From positions 4,257,541 through 4,321,540 of the forward strand of contig NC_016943.1 in assembly GCF_000284015.1 (NCBI RefSeq): 64,000 nucleotides of DNA. Reading direction: 5' to 3'. The notes below the pieces were generated by a model. It saw only the letters and a program-made list of their open reading frames with translations, did no database searches and had not been told where the DNA came from. Position numbers and translations under genes: made by a program. Position 1 is the stretch's first letter, and every line of letters begins with the position of its first letter. Shown piece after piece: positions 1 through 7,413 of the stretch. This DNA is from Blastococcus saxobsidens DD2. Lineage in GTDB: Bacteria; Actinomycetota; Actinomycetes; Mycobacteriales; Geodermatophilaceae.

Positions 1-224
1 CCGCGGAGAAGCGCTCGCAGCCAATGCCCTCGCTGTCACCCCTCGTCCGCCGGCCGAGCTATCCGTGGCGGCCACCGACGTCTCGTCGGCAACTACTCGT
101 CACAACGAGTTTGCATTATCGGTGGAGGCGCATATCGGAACCACCTCCTATTGCCCGTCTCCGGTCGGCTCCGCCGACGACGGCGGGGAGGGAGCCTGGT
201 CGTCGGTGGGAGAGCGTCGTGGTG

Positions 225-1679
225 TCAGGCCCGTCGCATGGCGGCGTACTGGCTCCAGTCCCGGGCGGCGAGGGCGGCCCAGCGGGTGGCGGTGTTCGTG
301 CTGAGGCCGAGCAGTTCGGCCAGGATCGGCACCGGCATCCGGGCGGCGAGGTCGAACATCGCGGCCTTGCGGGCGGCGGAGGGCCGGATGCCCAGAGCGA
401 CGAGCTGGGAGCGGATGTTCTCGGTGACCAGGTGCTTTCCGGGCAGACCGCCGGGAAACAGCCAGCGGTCGGGGCGGCTGGCGTAGGAGGCCTGGCCGCG
501 GCGGGCCAGCTGGTCGAGCACGAGCCGGTCGAGCGGATCGGGCAGCTGGATGGGGGCTGCGTCGAAGGTGACGGTCACGGCTCCGTCGGGCTCGGTGGTG
601 ATCTGGTCGGCGCGCATGCGGCAGATCCGGGCCAGCGGCTGGGCGAACAGCAGCATGAACAGCCCGCCGATGCGGACATAGAGGCGGATGTCGTCGTCGT
701 GCAGCAGCCGCTCGACCTGCTGCCAGCGGCGCTGGTCGGAGAGGGTGACCTGCGGCAGCGGCCGCTCGGCGCCGGGAACGTGCAGGTCGGAGCCGACGCC
801 GCTGCGTTGTGTCCAGTCCAGGAACACCTTCAGGCTTCGGCCGCGGCCGGGATGGCTGACCAGGTAGTCGTCGAGCTGGGCCTGGGTGGCGGTGGCGAGG
901 GTGGCGTTGTGCTCGTCGAGCCAGCGCAGGAACCGGGCGGCACCGAGCACGGCGGCGCGGGCGTGCTGCACCCCGCCGCGGGTGACCCGGTCACGCTCGC
1001 CGAGGAGCCGTAGCCGGCGCAGCAGCTGCCAGCGGGCGAATCGGTCAATCACCTCGGCGTGGGGTTTGGGCAGGTCGGTGAGGAGCTCGCGCAGCCACGG
1101 GACGATGCGTTCGACGGCCAGCTGGTAGGGCGGCAGGACGCCGAGCGCGGCGAGCAGATCGCGCACGTAGTCGACCGACCGGGTGGCCGGCAGAGCCGCG
1201 AAGGCGGCGTGGGAGATCTCCAGCTCGCCGCGGGCCATGTCCCGCAGGATGTCCGGGCGGGCCGAGGCACGGGTCAGCCAGTAGAGCGTGGTCTGCGGCC
1301 GCGGCCCGGCCATCAGGGCGTCGAAGACCGGCTGCAGCTTCGGGTGGATGTCTCCGGTCGGGTCGGTGAGCAGCTCGGTGAGCTGCTGGCGCAGGGTGCA
1401 GGGCCCGCAGTGGCGGCCGAATGGGCTGTCTTCGCGGCCGCAGGACGGGCAGGCGTAGACCGGCTCGTGGCCGGTGCAGCCGGCGCAGGCCGGGCGGCGC
1501 TGCGGGTCGTAGAAGGCCAGCACCTTCAGCTGGCCGCAGCCCGGGCACGGCTTGGCCGTGCGACGGAAGCGCAGCATGCAGCGCTGGCAGACCCGCTGCT
1601 CGAGGATCTTCCGATGGCAGGGCCGCAGCTCGCCGCACTGCCCGCAGGTGGTGGTCGACCAGCCGCGCGGAGCGCTCAC
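225..1679 (-). CDS. Zinc-ribbon protein with degenerate tyrosine-recombinase C-terminus
   Basis: A 484-residue protein, last gene of a three-gene cassette; its start overlaps the stop of the HTH gene by four bases. The first 100 or so residues carry six CxxC pairs (CGQC, CQRC, CPGC, CAGC, CPSC, CGPC), as in tandem zinc ribbons. The last 150 residues follow the layout of a tyrosine recombinase catalytic domain, but catalytic positions look lost: the HxxR box reads SAAR, the LGH box reads LGL, and no clear nucleophile sits in the expected place. By inference it is a DNA-binding accessory subunit of the active recombinase in the same operon rather than an enzyme. The family assignment of the C-terminus is by eye; the zinc ribbons are certain. 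Confidence 0.7.
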   Translation of the reverse strand: MSAPRGWSTTTCGQCGELRPCHRKILEQRVCQRCMLRFRRTAKPCPGCGQLKVLAFYDPQRRPACAGCTGHEPVYACPSCGREDSPFGRHCGPCTLRQQLTELLTDPTGDIHPKLQPVFDALMAGPRPQTTLYWLTRASARPDILRDMARGELEISHAAFAALPATRSVDYVRDLLAALGVLPPYQLAVERIVPWLRELLTDLPKPHAEVIDRFARWQLLRRLRLLGERDRVTRGGVQHARAAVLGAARFLRWLDEHNATLATATQAQLDDYLVSHPGRGRSLKVFLDWTQRSGVGSDLHVPGAERPLPQVTLSDQRRWQQVERLLHDDDIRLYVRIGGLFMLLFAQPLARICRMRADQITTEPDGAVTVTFDAAPIQLPDPLDRLVLDQLARRGQASYASRPDRWLFPGGLPGKHLVTENIRSQLVALGIRPSAARKAAMFDLAARMPVPILAELLGLSTNTATRWAALAARDWSQYAAMRRA

Positions 1680-2020
1680 CGGTCCTCGTGCGGGCGCCGG
1701 ACGGTGGCGCGGATCGGGCGGAGGTCACCGATGCCCAGCCCCTCCCGCGCCGCATCGACGGTGCCGGTCTTGGCCTGTTCGGCCTGTTCGACGACGGGTT
1801 CGAGCAGCTCGGCGGGGGTGCAGCCGAGAATGTCGCAGAGCGCGGCGAGCAGGTCGACGTTGACCCGCTGCGGCGGGGTGGTGACCAGCTTGTGCACGTA
1901 CTGGCGGGTCAGGTGCACCCCGCGCTCGGCCAGCAGCGGCACCAACTCGCTGGTCTGGAAGATGCCGCGGGAGGCCATCACCTGCCGCAGGTGCCAGCGC
2001 ATCACCAGCCGCCGAGTCAT
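1676..2020 (-). CDS. Small XRE-type helix-turn-helix protein of the recombinase cassette
   Basis: A 114-residue protein. Residues about 25-75 form a Cro/C1-like helix-turn-helix (segment LTRQYVHKLVTTPP, then a helix ending in CTPAELL); the remainder is a charged tail. Its start overlaps the recombinase stop by ATGA and its stop overlaps the start of the zinc-ribbon gene, so the three genes form one translationally coupled unit. The ATG at 2018-2020 is chosen because of that overlap. Likely role is transcriptional control of the cassette or an accessory DNA-bending function during recombination; nothing in the sequence separates these options. Confidence 0.75.
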   Translation of the reverse strand: MTRRLVMRWHLRQVMASRGIFQTSELVPLLAERGVHLTRQYVHKLVTTPPQRVNVDLLAALCDILGCTPAELLEPVVEQAEQAKTGTVDAAREGLGIGDLRPIRATVRRPHEDR

Positions 2021-3207
2021 CGGCGCACCTCCGTCCCGGTCGTCATCCCGGTCGTCGCCCCGGTGGCCTCCGTGGTTGTCGATGGCGGCTTGTAGACGCG
2101 GCCGAGCGCCGCCTGCAGCGTCTTGTTCTTGAAGTCGTTGCTGACCGAGGTGTAGATCGCCGTCGTCGAGGCGTAGGCGTGCCCGACCTGTTCCTGCACG
2201 AACCGCTCCGGATAGCCGAACTCGATCAGGTGCGTGACATAGGAGTGCCGCAGGCAGTGCAGCGTCAGCTCCGGGGCGAGCCCGGCGCCGGCGCGCAGCA
2301 CCGCGAACCGCTTGTCCAGGTGCTTGGTCGAGACCCGGGTGAGCCGCTCGGTGACCCACAGCGCCGGATGGTCCGCGGGCCGCAGGATGGGCCGGGCCTG
2401 CTCGGCCCACTGCCGCAGCCCGGCGATCGCCCAGTCGAACTCCGGGACCGCCAGCACCGTGCGCCGGCGTGGAACGCCGCCGCGGATGGCCTTGCCGTAG
2501 CGCACGTGCACCGACCCGTAGCCGCCCCAGTCCGGCACGTGCGGGTTGGGTCGCAGGTCGGCCACGTCGAGGCGGCACAGCTCGTTGCGGCGCAGCCCGA
2601 AGGCGTAGCAGGTCTTGATCATCTGCGCGTCCCGCAGCGCGGCGAGCGCACCCTTGCGTCCGGACTTGACGATCACATCCACCTGACGGTCCAGGTGGTC
2701 GAACAACTGCTCCAGCTCGTCGTAGGACAGCGGGCGCCGGGCCGGTTGTCCCTCGTACTCGGTCAGGTGCGCGACGGTGTTCCACTCGTGACACACCTGG
2801 CTGGGCACCTGCCCGAACCGGTCGCGGCACTGCCGGGGCCACTCGTAACGGGCGTCGGTGAGGTAGTCGCAGAACATCCGCAGCGTCAGGTGGTAGCCGC
2901 GGATCGTCGCCGGCGCCATCCGCCGCTCACCGGAGGTGAGCCCGACGGTGAAGTCCTCGACGTCGGCCGGCGTCCACGACCACGGGTAGGAGCCGGCGAA
3001 CTCGGTGAACCGGCGCAGCAGTGACAGCCGCGAGGAGACGGTGGCATCGGAGAGCATCCGCGACTTCTGCTGCCTGGCCCAGCCGGTCAGCATGCCCTCG
3101 AACACCGCAGCCGGCTCGTCCAGATGAGCGACGCCCTCGACCAGAACCAGTCCCGCCGAGCCCGGCACCTGCGCCAACCCCGCACCCCACCCTGTCAACG
3201 GAAACAC
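2017..3207 (-). CDS. Tyrosine-type site-specific recombinase (integrase/XerC-D family)
   Basis: A 396-residue recombinase with an N-terminal SAM-like core-binding domain (about residues 30-125) and a C-terminal catalytic domain (about 155-360). The catalytic set is visible: Arg206/207 in FGLRRNELCRL, Lys239 in RYGKAIRG, His317 and Arg320 in LHCLRHSY, His343 in QVGHAY and the nucleophile Tyr352 in TTAIYTSVS. It should cut and rejoin DNA without extra energy. It is the first gene of the three-gene cassette and the only one with an intact active site. The start is a GTG with no strong ribosome site, so a start some 20 residues further in is possible. Confidence 0.88.
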   Translation of the reverse strand: MFPLTGWGAGLAQVPGSAGLVLVEGVAHLDEPAAVFEGMLTGWARQQKSRMLSDATVSSRLSLLRRFTEFAGSYPWSWTPADVEDFTVGLTSGERRMAPATIRGYHLTLRMFCDYLTDARYEWPRQCRDRFGQVPSQVCHEWNTVAHLTEYEGQPARRPLSYDELEQLFDHLDRQVDVIVKSGRKGALAALRDAQMIKTCYAFGLRRNELCRLDVADLRPNPHVPDWGGYGSVHVRYGKAIRGGVPRRRTVLAVPEFDWAIAGLRQWAEQARPILRPADHPALWVTERLTRVSTKHLDKRFAVLRAGAGLAPELTLHCLRHSYVTHLIEFGYPERFVQEQVGHAYASTTAIYTSVSNDFKNKTLQAALGRVYKPPSTTTEATGATTGMTTGTEVRR

Positions 3208-3967
3208 GACAATGTCGCGTCAACGTAGCAAGAGCAGGATGGTCCCCAGGTCAGCGACGCGCGCACCGCCGACCCGCCGGCGAATAGACGTGCAGCGTGC
3301 GCCCGCAGTGTCAACTTTCCGTCAATAGGCGGCCCTTCGGCCCTCGATGCATGAGGTGTGTCGGCTCATGATCTTGTCTAGTCCCGGCCGTGGGGACTTC
3401 CGGCGACGACGTCGTCCGGTGACGTGGATCCGAGGTCACAGACATCGCGGTCGACGCACCGGTGGCGTATGCACTCAGGACCTTCCAGTGGAACAGGGAG
3501 CTGGTGCGTCCGAGGCCGCAGGAGCCCATCCCGACGTGGTGCCCGCCGTTCCGTCGGCAAGGCACCAGGCAGCAGGCCCGGGCCGCGACCTCCTGTCGCC
3601 CGTTTGACACCGGGCGCCGAGAGGTCGAGCAGGGGGTGGAGCCATCATGGACCGTGTCCGGCACCGTCCTGAACGCGGCTGCAACGTAACGCCGACGCGG
3701 GCAGGGCGGCGAGGGGTGACATCCATCAGCACAGGAGGGACATCCCCGCGAGACCCGACGCCTCCTTCGCGCAGCGACCACTACCGGAAGGTCCCGGCCA
3801 ACCCACGTCCGATGGCCCTCATGGACACCGACCACATGCCGGCCGGTCCTGGCCAGTGACAGCCCAGTCGCCACTGAGGGCGCTCAGCGCAGCAGACCCG
3901 CTGCGCGATGATGACCGTGCCACCCAGCGTCCTCAGTCTCCGCCTCGATCATCCGCACGAACGACGG
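3208..3967. other. Gene-free stretch between recombinase cassette and vapBC
   Basis: About 760 bases without a convincing gene. Open frames exist on both strands but have no ribosome sites, no domain-like composition and rare-residue content (many Cys, His, Arg) typical of out-of-frame translation. A minus-strand TTGACA at 3309-3314 could be the -35 box of the recombinase promoter, but no good -10 lies at the right spacing. The stretch may hold decayed mobile-element DNA. Confidence 0.5.
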
Positions 3968-4399
3968 CTACTCCTTCGGCACCGTCACAACGGCGTCCAC
4001 GCCGAGCTCTCGGGCGGCCTCCACCTGAGCATCGTCGAGCGAGTGCACGGTGGCACCGAGCCGGCCAGCGACCGCGATGTGCAGCGCGTCAGCGCCGCCC
4101 AGGTTGCGCTCGGGTGGCCGGACGTAGTCGGCCGCTCGTCGGAAGTCCAGAGTCTCGACCGGCAGGAGGTCGAGCCCTTGGTCGGTGATCACCGCGAAGG
4201 CGTACTCGGCCTCCGTCCGCCCGACAGCGTCGAGAACTCCCTGGCGCTGCTTGATCGACAGCGCGGACGCCACCTCGACCCTGGTCCACTCCGAAGTCAC
4301 GAGGTCGTCGTCGACTCCCGCGAGCCAGTCGTGCGCACGAGCCGTCCGCTCCTCCGTCGTGATGAGCGCAACGAGCAGGCTGGTGTCCAGGTAGAGCAT
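3968..4399 (-). CDS. vapC: PIN-domain ribonuclease toxin, VapC family
   Basis: A 143-residue single PIN domain, the usual VapC length. Acidic metal ligands are in place: Asp5 in YLDTSLL, Glu42 in TRVEVASAL, Asp104 in GGADALHIAV and Asp122/123 in HSLDDAQ. VapC proteins are Mg-dependent RNases that cleave tRNA or rRNA and are blocked by the partner antitoxin. The start ATG overlaps the antitoxin stop (TGATG), so the pair is translationally coupled with the antitoxin first. It lies next to mobile genes and an insertion sequence, consistent with acquisition. The RNA target cannot be read from sequence. Confidence 0.9.
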   Translation of the reverse strand: MLYLDTSLLVALITTEERTARAHDWLAGVDDDLVTSEWTRVEVASALSIKQRQGVLDAVGRTEAEYAFAVITDQGLDLLPVETLDFRRAADYVRPPERNLGGADALHIAVAGRLGATVHSLDDAQVEAARELGVDAVVTVPKE

Positions 4400-4659
4400 C
4401 AGTACCGATCGTCGTCGCGCATCTGGCGAACCAGGTCACCGGAGTCCACGGAGCTGTACGGGATCTTCGCGGTCTGCCTCCTGAGCCAGTCGACGTCGAT
4501 CCTGCGGCGCGGCTTGCAATGCATGGACATGTCGACCACCGGTTCTCCGTCACGGGTGATGACCACGGTCACGCCGGCCTCGGCGGCGGCGATCAACTCG
4601 CTGAAGCGGCCCCGCGCCTCGGTCACGCTGTAGACGCGCTCGTCTGCTGGCTGAGCCAT
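4399..4659 (-). CDS. vapB: Antitoxin, Phd/YefM-like (VapB role)
   Basis: An 86-residue protein. Residues 9-45 match the Phd/YefM N-terminal DNA-binding fold (VYSVTEARGRFSELIAAAEA, then a strand pair around ITRDGEPVVDM). The C-terminal 40 residues are charged and probably form the toxin-binding tail. A strong ribosome site, AGGAGG, precedes the ATG at 4657-4659. It should neutralise the PIN toxin encoded downstream and, with it, repress its own promoter, where a palindrome lies just past the -10 box. Confidence 0.88.
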   Translation of the reverse strand: MAQPADERVYSVTEARGRFSELIAAAEAGVTVVITRDGEPVVDMSMHCKPRRRIDVDWLRRQTAKIPYSSVDSGDLVRQMRDDDRY

Positions 4660-4683
4660 GCCGACCTCCTGACGGACATCTGG

Positions 4684-4721
4684 ATGATCATGACGCTAGG
4701 CCGACGCCCTAACAGGAACAA
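4684..4721 (-). promoter_or_regulatory. Putative vapBC promoter and operator
   Basis: Minus strand: TTGTTC (4716-4721), a 17-base spacer, then TAGCGT (4693-4698), a plausible sigma-70-type promoter 34 bases upstream of vapB. The perfect palindrome ATGATCAT at 4684-4691 sits at the expected transcription start and is a candidate autoregulation site. Confidence 0.45.
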
Positions 4722-4760
4722 GGGGACCCCGCGACCACCGCCCGGCGGAGTTCCGGCCAA

Positions 4761-4790
4761 CCATTGTGGGCTCTACGAACTTAGGCGGGC
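4761..4790. repeat. Left target duplication and left inverted repeat of the ISL3 element
   Basis: Bases 4761-4768 read CCATTGTG, identical to 6266-6273 at the other end, giving an 8-bp target site duplication. The left terminal repeat is 4769-4790 and begins GGCTCTACGAACTT. It pairs with the right end at 19 of 22 positions, the mismatches lying together at positions 15-17. The transposase stop codon lies inside this repeat. Confidence 0.92.
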
Positions 4791-6265
4791 AGGGTGATCA
4801 TCACTGCCGCTGCCCGCCGGTGTTGGCGGGTGCAGGACCACCGTATCCGGCGGCGCTGGTTGGTCGGATTCCGGAAGCCGAACGCGTCGCGGCCAACGTG
4901 CTTGGCGAGCCGGTTGTAGCCCTCGGATCTTGCGTTGGAGTAGCCGGTGTGCAGGCCGGCGAGGATCGCCGGCCACCAGGTCTCGATCGTGGCGGCGAGC
5001 CGGTGCACTTCGGGTGCGGTGGAGGCCGCGGCGTGGGCGTAGAACACCTCGAGACGACGGTGGATGTCCTCGCGGTCGGGTGCGGTGCCGGCCAGAGCGA
5101 GCAGGGCGCGGAGGTCTTCCTTGACCACCCAGGCGGACAAGATCTCTTCGCCGGGGGCCCCGGTATCGACCAGGGTGTTCCACATCCGGGTGAAGGAGTC
5201 ACTGGAGAGTCGTTCGTGAGCGGTGAGCAGCCGGCGGCGCAGCCGCCACGCCGGGTCCACCTTGCGTCCCCGGCGTCCCTCGGTCTCCCGGATCACTCGC
5301 TGGCGGACCGCGGTGACGGTGTCACCTGCCAGCCGCACCAGGTGGAACCGGTCGGCGACGATGACAGCGTGTGGGAGGCCGGCGCGGACCGCGGCGGCGT
5401 AGGAGGCCGACAGGTCGATCGCGACATGCGTGATCGACTGCCGCCACGCGGCTGGCTGCTCGGCCAGCCAGGTGGTGACGGCGGCCGCTGACCGGCCTTC
5501 GACCTGCGCCAACAGACCGCCGCTGCCGGCGGCGTCGACGAACCCGGTGTGCCACCGATCGGCCACCACCACCCACCGGCCGGTCTCCGGATCGCGGGCG
5601 AAGACCGGTTTGCCGCGGCGTGTCTCATCGACCCCCAACACCTTCACCGGCGGCAGCGGCGCGGCCAGCACCGGGGTGACGTGATCGATGAACGCCTGGT
5701 GCACCGTGGACCAGCCCACCCGATGGTGGCCGGCGACCTCGGCCACCGTCCGCCCGGAGTCGGCAACCGCGGACCCGAGCTCGGCGCGCAGCCGCATCGT
5801 CAGCCGAGCGCGGGCCGGGACGGCCGGCAGCGACTCGGTGAACGACCGTCGCTCACACGCGGTCTCCGCGCAGCGCCAGCGGCGCTTGTGCCACACCAGT
5901 AACAACCCCGACGGCCCGTGCGGCAGATCGCGGGGTCGGCTGCTCACACGGCCCTTCACCGATACCGAGATCACCCCGCAGGACGGGCACCCGGCCGCGG
6001 TCTCATCGGCGGTCACCACATGCACCACCCGACCGTCCACCCCCTCAGCGACGACCCGTGCGACGGCGAGGCCATCCAGCCCGAACAGCCGACTGGCATC
6101 GGAGTCGAGCTGGGACTGGACACACTGATCCTGCGTAGGCTGCGACAAGCCCGTGACCTCATTCTGGCGACCATGCTGCGTAGACAACAGTCATGATCAC
6201 CGAGGTCACGGGCGCCTACGTCAGCGCCCTACCGGACCGCGTTGCCCGTTCAAGTTCGTAGAGCC
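4769..6265 (-). mobile_element. Complete ISL3-family insertion sequence, 1497 bp
   Basis: The element runs from GGCTCTACGAAC at 4769 to its inverted copy ending at 6265, is flanked by the 8-bp direct repeat CCATTGTG, and encodes one full-length transposase. Eight-base duplications are typical of the ISL3 family. Perfect duplication and an uninterrupted gene point to a recent insertion and a possibly active copy. It landed between the vapBC promoter and the excisionase remnant, about 50 bases upstream of the vapBC -35 box, without breaking a recognisable gene. Confidence 0.93.
4781..6187 (-). CDS. ISL3-family DDE transposase
   Basis: A 468-residue transposase. The N-terminus has a zinc-binding pair (Cys67/Cys70 and Cys106/Cys111), followed by an HTH region around residues 140-165 (SGRTVAEVAGHHRVGWSTVH). 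The catalytic triad is visible as Asp187 in VLGVDETRRGK, Asp258 in VAIDLSASY and Glu422 in ARSEGYNRLAK, the arrangement of the ISL3 family. Length is slightly above the usual 400-440 because the assumed TTG start at 6185-6187 may be too early; a GTG at residue 11 is an alternative. The stop TAA sits in the left terminal repeat. Confidence 0.92.
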   Translation of the reverse strand: MSTQHGRQNEVTGLSQPTQDQCVQSQLDSDASRLFGLDGLAVARVVAEGVDGRVVHVVTADETAAGCPSCGVISVSVKGRVSSRPRDLPHGPSGLLLVWHKRRWRCAETACERRSFTESLPAVPARARLTMRLRAELGSAVADSGRTVAEVAGHHRVGWSTVHQAFIDHVTPVLAAPLPPVKVLGVDETRRGKPVFARDPETGRWVVVADRWHTGFVDAAGSGGLLAQVEGRSAAAVTTWLAEQPAAWRQSITHVAIDLSASYAAAVRAGLPHAVIVADRFHLVRLAGDTVTAVRQRVIRETEGRRGRKVDPAWRLRRRLLTAHERLSSDSFTRMWNTLVDTGAPGEEILSAWVVKEDLRALLALAGTAPDREDIHRRLEVFYAHAAASTAPEVHRLAATIETWWPAILAGLHTGYSNARSEGYNRLAKHVGRDAFGFRNPTNQRRRIRWSCTRQHRRAAAVMITLPA

Positions 6266-6273
6266 CCATTGTG
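6244..6273. repeat. Right inverted repeat and right target duplication of the ISL3 element
   Basis: The right terminal repeat occupies 6244-6265 and is the imperfect inverse of 4769-4790. The target duplication CCATTGTG follows directly at 6266-6273. Removing the element and one duplication restores a continuous flank reading CCAACCATTGTGCCAGCG. Confidence 0.92.
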
Positions 6274-6571
6274 CCAGCGCACCATCCGGTCAACGTCGGG
6301 ACGACGGCAGGACCTCCCAGGCGCTGCGGCATGACGTGAGGTGGCGCGCAGGTGCCGCTCCAGCGATGTCACCCCTCGTCACCCCGATGCCACCCCAGCG
6401 TCGGTGTCCGCCAGCCCCCGGTGACCGCTGACCCGCACTGCAGAAGAACCGGAGAAAAACAGGAGATTCCCGCTGCACTGTCAACAATCGGGCGAGAACG
6501 GCGCCTTCTCCAGAAGGAGGGCCACGTCCGACGACGGTGTGCGGAAGCGGACGCAACGCGAGGAGGACGAC

Positions 6572-6715
6572 ATGGCAGACGACCAGCGGGGGCGAGACGA
6601 GCCGACCGGCGACCGGTTGCTGCTGACGCCGGAGGAGGCCGCACAGGTGCTCCGGCTCGGCCGGACCACGGTCTATGCCCTGATGAAGGCCGGCGACCTA
6701 CGCCCGATCCACGTC
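6572..6715 (+). pseudogene. Truncated excisionase-type HTH gene (5' part)
   Basis: An ATG with a good ribosome site (GAGGAGG at 6560-6566) opens a frame whose first 48 residues match actinobacterial excisionase/DNA-binding proteins: LLLTPEEAAQVLRLGRTTVY followed by ALMKAGDLRPIHV. In intact relatives the next residues finish a MerR-like wing (GRSxRxxxxxLxxY). Here the similarity stops after RPIHV and the frame continues into sequence that makes sense only on the other strand. This is a broken gene whose 3' half was replaced, and a likely relic of an integrated element. Confidence 0.65.
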
Positions 6716-6862
6716 GCGGTTCTTGGTGCTGACGTGCCGGCGGTCGGGCTTGCCGTTGGCGGTGAACCCGACGGAGACGTAGCCGTTGGTCCGTCGAGCA
6801 TCGGCAAGCACGCGGAGCGCGAGCTCATCGAGGGCAAGCACGACGACGTCTTCTGGATGCAT
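6698..6862 (-). pseudogene. Fragment of an unidentified gene fused tail-on to the excisionase remnant
   Basis: A 54-residue minus-strand frame starting MHPEDVVVLALDELALRVLA has protein-like composition (amphipathic helices, then YVSVGFTANGKP) and codon use unlike random sequence. It ends at a TAG just inside the excisionase remnant, so it is probably the 5' part of a gene cut by the same junction at about 6715. I do not recognise the family. It has no clear ribosome site, so it is scored as a remnant. Confidence 0.3.
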
Positions 6863-7413
6863 GTCGAGTGCCACGGCCGCGAGGGTAGGCGGCGCCCCGA
6901 AGGGCGAGCAGTCCGCCCTGGGGGGCGCCGCCAAGCGGCAAGGCCTCTGAGTCGAGCTCGGCGAGCAGGTCGAGGAACCAGGCCGGCGGCAACTTCACCA
7001 GGTGCTCGCCCCTGGGGGAGGGTGGGCCGCGGGCCCATCCTGGCGGGACGCGCAGCGCCCCTCGGCGACCCGCTGCAGCCGGCACCCTCGGCCGGTTGTG
7101 CAACGGTCTCGTCACCCCTTGGGGGAGCCGCATGGGGTCCGCGGATCACGCCATCCCAGTCCGCAGAGTCCGCAGACAGTCCGCAGAGTCCGCAGAAAGT
7201 CCGCAAACGAGCCAACCCCGACCGTCATCGGTCAGCGGCGCGCCACCACAAAGTCGCAGCTCAGCCGCAAAATTCGATAACCACCGTCGAAAGCCGACGG
7301 CCACGTATCGGTTCGACAACTACCGCTGACCCCCAGCGGCCCGCACGGCGAGCCGCCCACCTCATCCCGCCGCGGCGTCGCGGCAGGGTGAGGCGGGCCG
7401 GCCGCCGAACGGG
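6863..7413. other. Gene-poor remnant region with short repeats and hairpins
   Basis: No convincing gene. The minus strand has short protein-like pieces (for example EHLVKLPPAWFLDLLAELD near 6970) in shifting frames, as expected from a decayed coding region. Two perfect small inverted repeats lie near the tartrate dehydratase-like gene's 3' end: GACCG-tcat-CGGTC at 7220-7233 and CCGTCG-aaagc-CGACGG at 7284-7300. Either could end transcription of that gene; neither has a T run. Confidence 0.4.
7158..7206. repeat. Iteron-like repeat, five copies of a 9-mer
   Basis: AGTCCGCAG occurs at 7158, 7167, 7178 and 7187, with a fifth copy ending in A at 7198. The first four form two 20-base units. Such arrays serve as replication iterons or integrase arm sites in mobile elements, and can also be relics of Ser-Ala-Asp repeat linkers in mobile-element helicases read on the minus strand. 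Confidence 0.8.

Noticed and set aside
95-110. Terminator for the recombinase cassette (ACTCGT-caca-ACGAGT)
   Set aside because: The stem is only six base pairs, lies over 110 bases past the stop and has no T run; chance is likely.
3311-3874. A 187-residue minus-strand ORF in the gap before vapBC
   Set aside because: Composition (Cys, His, Arg, Ser heavy), no ribosome site and no motif; similar frames occur on the other strand of the same bases.
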